Positions 6,177-8,405 of a stretch of DNA of 8,405 nt are shown piece after piece (the stretch's first letter is position 1; each line of letters begins with the position of its first letter). Origin of the DNA: Rhodospirillales bacterium (GTDB lineage Bacteria > Pseudomonadota > Alphaproteobacteria > Acetobacterales > Acetobacteraceae). Location: the NCBI GenBank assembly GCA_028866335.1, contig JAGWIL010000064.1:1-8405 (forward strand), written 5' to 3'. A program made the position numbers and the translations under genes. The notes below the pieces were generated by a model. That model was not told the DNA's origin and did not search any database. It saw only the letters and a program-made list of their open reading frames with translations.

Positions 6177-6794
6177 GTGTTCAACAAGCGCAAGCCGGAT
6201 GAGCCAAAACCCATTGCCCCCGCACCACCGGTGGCGCAGGCTGAGCCCTCTGCCCCCACACAGGAGACCCCGGTGAGCAACGCCCCGGATAAACTTTTCG
6301 TTCCACCCAGCTTTCAGGAGACCCCAATGGCCCGCTCGCCCTTCGCACCGCCGCCCGCCCCTGCCACGCCTTCCAACCCATTGGCACCCGCTTCTGCCCC
6401 TCGCCCGCTTATGCCCAACACCACGTCCCGCGATGCGCCAGAGCGCCGCACCCTGGTGGTTGGCCGTGGTATTTCCGTGCAGGGCACCGTGCAGGATGCT
6501 GAGCGCCTTGTGGTCGAAGGCACGGTCGAGGCGACGATGATCAACGCCACCGAACTCTCCATCGCCCCTGGCGGCGTGTTCAAAGGCGAGGTTGAGGTGG
6601 ATGACGCCGAAGTGGCTGGCACCATAGACGGCACGCTGGTGGCCCGCGCCACGCTGGTTGTGCGCAACACCGGCCGCGTGCTGGGCACCGCCCGCTGCCG
6701 CCGCCTGCAGGTTGAGGATGGCGGGCAGATCACCGGCCGTATCGAGATGCTGGGCGAGGCCAACAGCCAAGCCTCCAGACTTTCAGATGACTAG
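6177..6794 (+). CDS. Bactofilin family cytoskeletal protein
   Basis: The protein has 205 residues from GTG 6177, chosen because GGAGG at 6168-6172 lies four bases upstream and FNKRK is a sensible N-terminus. An in-frame GTG at 6132 would add 15 residues without a good ribosome site. Residues 1-90 are a low-complexity, proline- and alanine-rich tail. Residues about 91-192 are the bactofilin (DUF583) domain, a right-handed beta-helix seen as repeated hydrophobic/glycine turns: RTLVVGRGISVQGTV, ERLVVEGTVEATM, TELSIAPGGVFKGEVEV, AEVAGTIDGTLVA and LQVEDGGQITGRIEM. A short acidic end (RLSDD) follows. Bactofilins polymerise without nucleotide and scaffold cell-wall enzymes or polar structures. No M23 peptidase gene neighbours it, unlike in many genomes. 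The transcript runs into a large palindromic element and then an intrinsic terminator. Confidence 0.93.
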   Translation: MFNKRKPDEPKPIAPAPPVAQAEPSAPTQETPVSNAPDKLFVPPSFQETPMARSPFAPPPAPATPSNPLAPASAPRPLMPNTTSRDAPERRTLVVGRGISVQGTVQDAERLVVEGTVEATMINATELSIAPGGVFKGEVEVDDAEVAGTIDGTLVARATLVVRNTGRVLGTARCRRLQVEDGGQITGRIEMLGEANSQASRLSDD

Positions 6795-6930
6795 AGCCGG
6801 ATGATTTTAGATCGAATCACGCAGTGATCCGCTCTAAAATCTGAATCCGCCTCTAAATCAATAAAATAGAGGGCGATTCAGACTTTAGGTTCGCTCACAA
6901 AGTGAGCAAACCTAAAGTCATCGCGCTCTA
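6792..6930 (+). repeat. Cloverleaf palindromic element: three abutting 39-nt hairpins in a closing stem
   Basis: The closing stem is TAGAGC-cg-GAT (6792-6802) with ATC-gc-GCTCTA (6920-6930), 9 of 11 pairs. Inside it three hairpins follow with no spacer. Arm 1 (6803-6841) has GATTTTAGA/TCTAAAATC, two CG pairs between mismatches, ATCAC/GTGAT and loop GCA. Arm 2 (6842-6880) has TGAATCcgCCTCTA/TAGAGGgcGATTCA (12 of 14 pairs) and an 11-base A-rich centre. Arm 3 (6881-6919) has GACTTTAGGTT/AACCTAAAGTC, one mismatch, GCTCAC/GTGAGC and loop AAA. Each arm is 39 nt. The first stem base is the T of the bactofilin TAG stop. It is followed by an intrinsic terminator, so it would be transcribed as the 3' untranslated region of bactofilin. 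It looks like a REP- or MITE-like mobile palindrome or a structured RNA; I do not know a name for it. Confidence 0.9.
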
Positions 6931-6948
6931 AACTATCGCGGGACTCAC

Positions 6949-6984
6949 AAAAAAGCCGGAGCGCCAAAAGCCTCCGGCTTTTTT
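6949..6984. terminator. Bidirectional intrinsic terminator
   Basis: AAAAAAGCCGGAG (6949-6961) pairs perfectly with CTCCGGCTTTTTT (6972-6984) around a 10-base loop. There is a GC-rich stem core with a T-run downstream on the plus strand (from 6979) and an A-run that becomes the T-run on the minus strand. It serves the bactofilin transcript and, convergently, ppx, whose TAA stop at 6984-6986 touches the stem. Confidence 0.92.
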
Positions 6985-8405
6985 TATTGCATAACCGTCT
7001 CTGCCTCGCGCCCCAGCATCAATGCCAGGCGTTCCAGCCGCCGCAGCACCGCCTCACCCGCAAACACGCCATTCGCCGCCGCCAGGCTCAATGCCAGGCT
7101 GCTCCGGGTCAGGTTAAGCGCGGTGCCCGCCAGCAAATGCGGCGTGCCGGCGGAAAGCGTATAGGCCAGACGCAAGGCGCTGCCCAAAGTATCGGCCCGC
7201 TGTGCCGCCTGCATGTCCAGCAACGCCCGCGCGGGGGCAAGAAAGCCTGATTCCGGCGGCGCCTCGTAACGCACCGCCGTCACCAGCGCCAAAAACGCCC
7301 GTGCATGGTGGTCCAGGCTCATCCCCGCCTGGCGTAGCACCCGCATAAAGGCTTGCTCAGCCCGGTATTCCGGGTGTTCGTGGCTGCCGATATCCGAGAG
7401 CCAGCAGGCGGCCTCACGCAGGCGCTTCTGCGCCGGGGTTTCATCGGGGAATAAAGGCGCTGTCCAGGCTATCAAAGCCTTTGGCAGATTAGCATCCCGC
7501 ACTGTGCCGCGCACCATATCGCGAGATGCCGCCAGCAGCGGGTCTTCATCCCTTATCTCCGGCGGCAACAGGCGGGAAAACCAGCCCTCCCGCAGCCCGT
7601 TGGCGGAAAACACCACCCGTGCGGCGCCGGTGGCGCGCAGCAAGCGGCGCAAAATCACCGCCGCATAGGGTAAATCCTCAATGCGGCGGCGCGGCACGCC
7701 GGGCATACGCTCTATCAGCTTGCGCCCGCCCTCGCTCACCACACCGGCCAGGTCCCGCGCTTCGTCCCGGTTGATGGTGTAATGGTGCACGATGTTCAGC
7801 GGATAACCCGTCTGCGCAATATGAATGCGCGCCAGCGCCCGGAACGCCCCGCCGGAGAGGTATAAATCCTTGCCCGCCGCTTCCCCCGTGAAAGGCACAT
7901 CGGCCAGCGCCTCAATCATCAACGCCCGGGCGCGGGATAAATCCTCCCCCGCGCGTTCCGCCAGGCGGATAACCCCCACCGGCAGCGTCACCGCGGGGCC
8001 AACCTTGCCAGCATCCAGCCGCACCAGCTCCAACGAGCCGCCGCCAAGGTCCGCCAGCAGCCCATCCGCACCGGGAATACCGCACAGCACGCCCTCGGCA
8101 GAAAGCGTTGCCTCCTCCTCACCCGATATCACTGAAATCCGCATATCCGGCAGCCGCTGCATCATCGCCTTCACAAAGGCTGCGCCATTCTCGGCATCGC
8201 GCACGGCGGAGGTTGCCAGCACCTCCACCGGGCTTGCCCCCATGGCGCGGGCAATGGCGGCATAGCGGTGCAGCACCGTCTCCGCCTGGGCCAGCGCGTC
8301 GTCTTTCAAACGCCCCGTACTGGTCATGCCCTTGGCCAGCCGCACCACCGCTTTTTCGTTAAAAATCTGCAACGGGTTTCGCAGCTCGCCCTCATAAACC
8401 ACAAG
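6984..8405 (-). CDS. ppx: Ppx/GppA-family exopolyphosphatase, 5' end beyond the window
   Basis: 473 residues are visible. The frame runs through the right edge (reading LVVYEGELRNP), so a short N-terminal piece with the first phosphate-binding loop is missing. ASKHA-fold motifs are present: EVLATSAVRDA (about residue 60 of the visible part), ISGEEEA (about 93) and LLADLGGGSLELV (about 116), then LPVGVIRL. The C-terminal part carries the HD-like helical region typical of alphaproteobacterial Ppx, seen as LSDIGSHEHPEYRAEQAF. The enzyme releases phosphate from polyphosphate ends or hydrolyses pppGpp, tying it to phosphate storage and the stringent response. In many relatives the rRNA methyltransferase gene rlmE follows ppx; here a terminator follows instead. 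The GTG at 8402 is internal Val, not a start. Confidence 0.94.
   Translation of the reverse strand, partial: LVVYEGELRNPLQIFNEKAVVRLAKGMTSTGRLKDDALAQAETVLHRYAAIARAMGASPVEVLATSAVRDAENGAAFVKAMMQRLPDMRISVISGEEEATLSAEGVLCGIPGADGLLADLGGGSLELVRLDAGKVGPAVTLPVGVIRLAERAGEDLSRARALMIEALADVPFTGEAAGKDLYLSGGAFRALARIHIAQTGYPLNIVHHYTINRDEARDLAGVVSEGGRKLIERMPGVPRRRIEDLPYAAVILRRLLRATGAARVVFSANGLREGWFSRLLPPEIRDEDPLLAASRDMVRGTVRDANLPKALIAWTAPLFPDETPAQKRLREAACWLSDIGSHEHPEYRAEQAFMRVLRQAGMSLDHHARAFLALVTAVRYEAPPESGFLAPARALLDMQAAQRADTLGSALRLAYTLSAGTPHLLAGTALNLTRSSLALSLAAANGVFAGEAVLRRLERLALMLGREAETVMQ

Noticed and set aside
6135..6770. Minus-strand open frame antisense to bactofilin (211 codons)
   Set aside because: The plus strand encodes a clear bactofilin with a strong ribosome site; the antisense sequence is a shadow.
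6792..6930. CRISPR array or tRNA-like cloverleaf
   Set aside because: There are no identical direct repeats with unique spacers, and the arm sizes, loops and absence of T-loop/anticodon features do not fit a tRNA.

Overview
The window is GC-rich chromosomal DNA, apart from one stretch at about 2667-3715 that is clearly richer in A+T. By hand count, bases 3181-3240 have 22 G+C of 60, and bases 1321-1380 have 38 of 60. The gene content points to an alphaproteobacterium: an mrdA-rodA cell-elongation operon, a bactofilin, a Ppx/GppA protein with an alphaproteobacterial-type C-terminal region, and an adenosine-kinase-like PfkB protein. Rhodospirillales/Acetobacteraceae is a reasonable guess, but the sequence alone does not prove it.

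Layout. (1) 1-2666, plus strand: a tightly packed cell-wall operon. It holds the 3' part of mrdA (PBP2 transpeptidase), rodA (SEDS glycosyltransferase; 4-nt ATGA overlap) and murI (glutamate racemase; TTG start directly abutting the rodA stop). Together they supply D-glutamate for peptidoglycan and build lateral wall. (2) 2667-3715, plus strand: an A+T-rich accessory insert with its own candidate promoter and a palindrome in the leader. It carries a 91-residue protein of unknown function followed by a PIN-domain nuclease-like protein that has no conventional start codon. (3) 3774-6037, minus strand: an operon, read right to left, of a PfkB-family (adenosine-kinase-like) sugar/nucleoside kinase, a TauE/SafE-type permease (ATGA overlap) and a GNAT acetyltransferase broken by a single-base frameshift. 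(4) 6038-6176: divergent intergenic region. (5) 6177-6794, plus strand: a bactofilin with a long proline-rich N-terminal tail. (6) 6792-6930: a 139-nt palindromic element that can fold as a closed four-way cloverleaf, with three directly abutting hairpins of exactly 39 nt each. (7) 6949-6984: a bidirectional intrinsic terminator. (8) 6984-8405, minus strand: ppx, truncated at its 5' end by the window edge.

Two items most deserve a second look. One is the cloverleaf repeat behind the bactofilin gene: arms 1 and 3 are diverged copies that differ by compensatory base-pair changes. The other is the small-protein/PIN pair on the A+T-rich insert, which looks like a toxin-antitoxin or nuclease module whose partner belongs to no antitoxin family I recognise.
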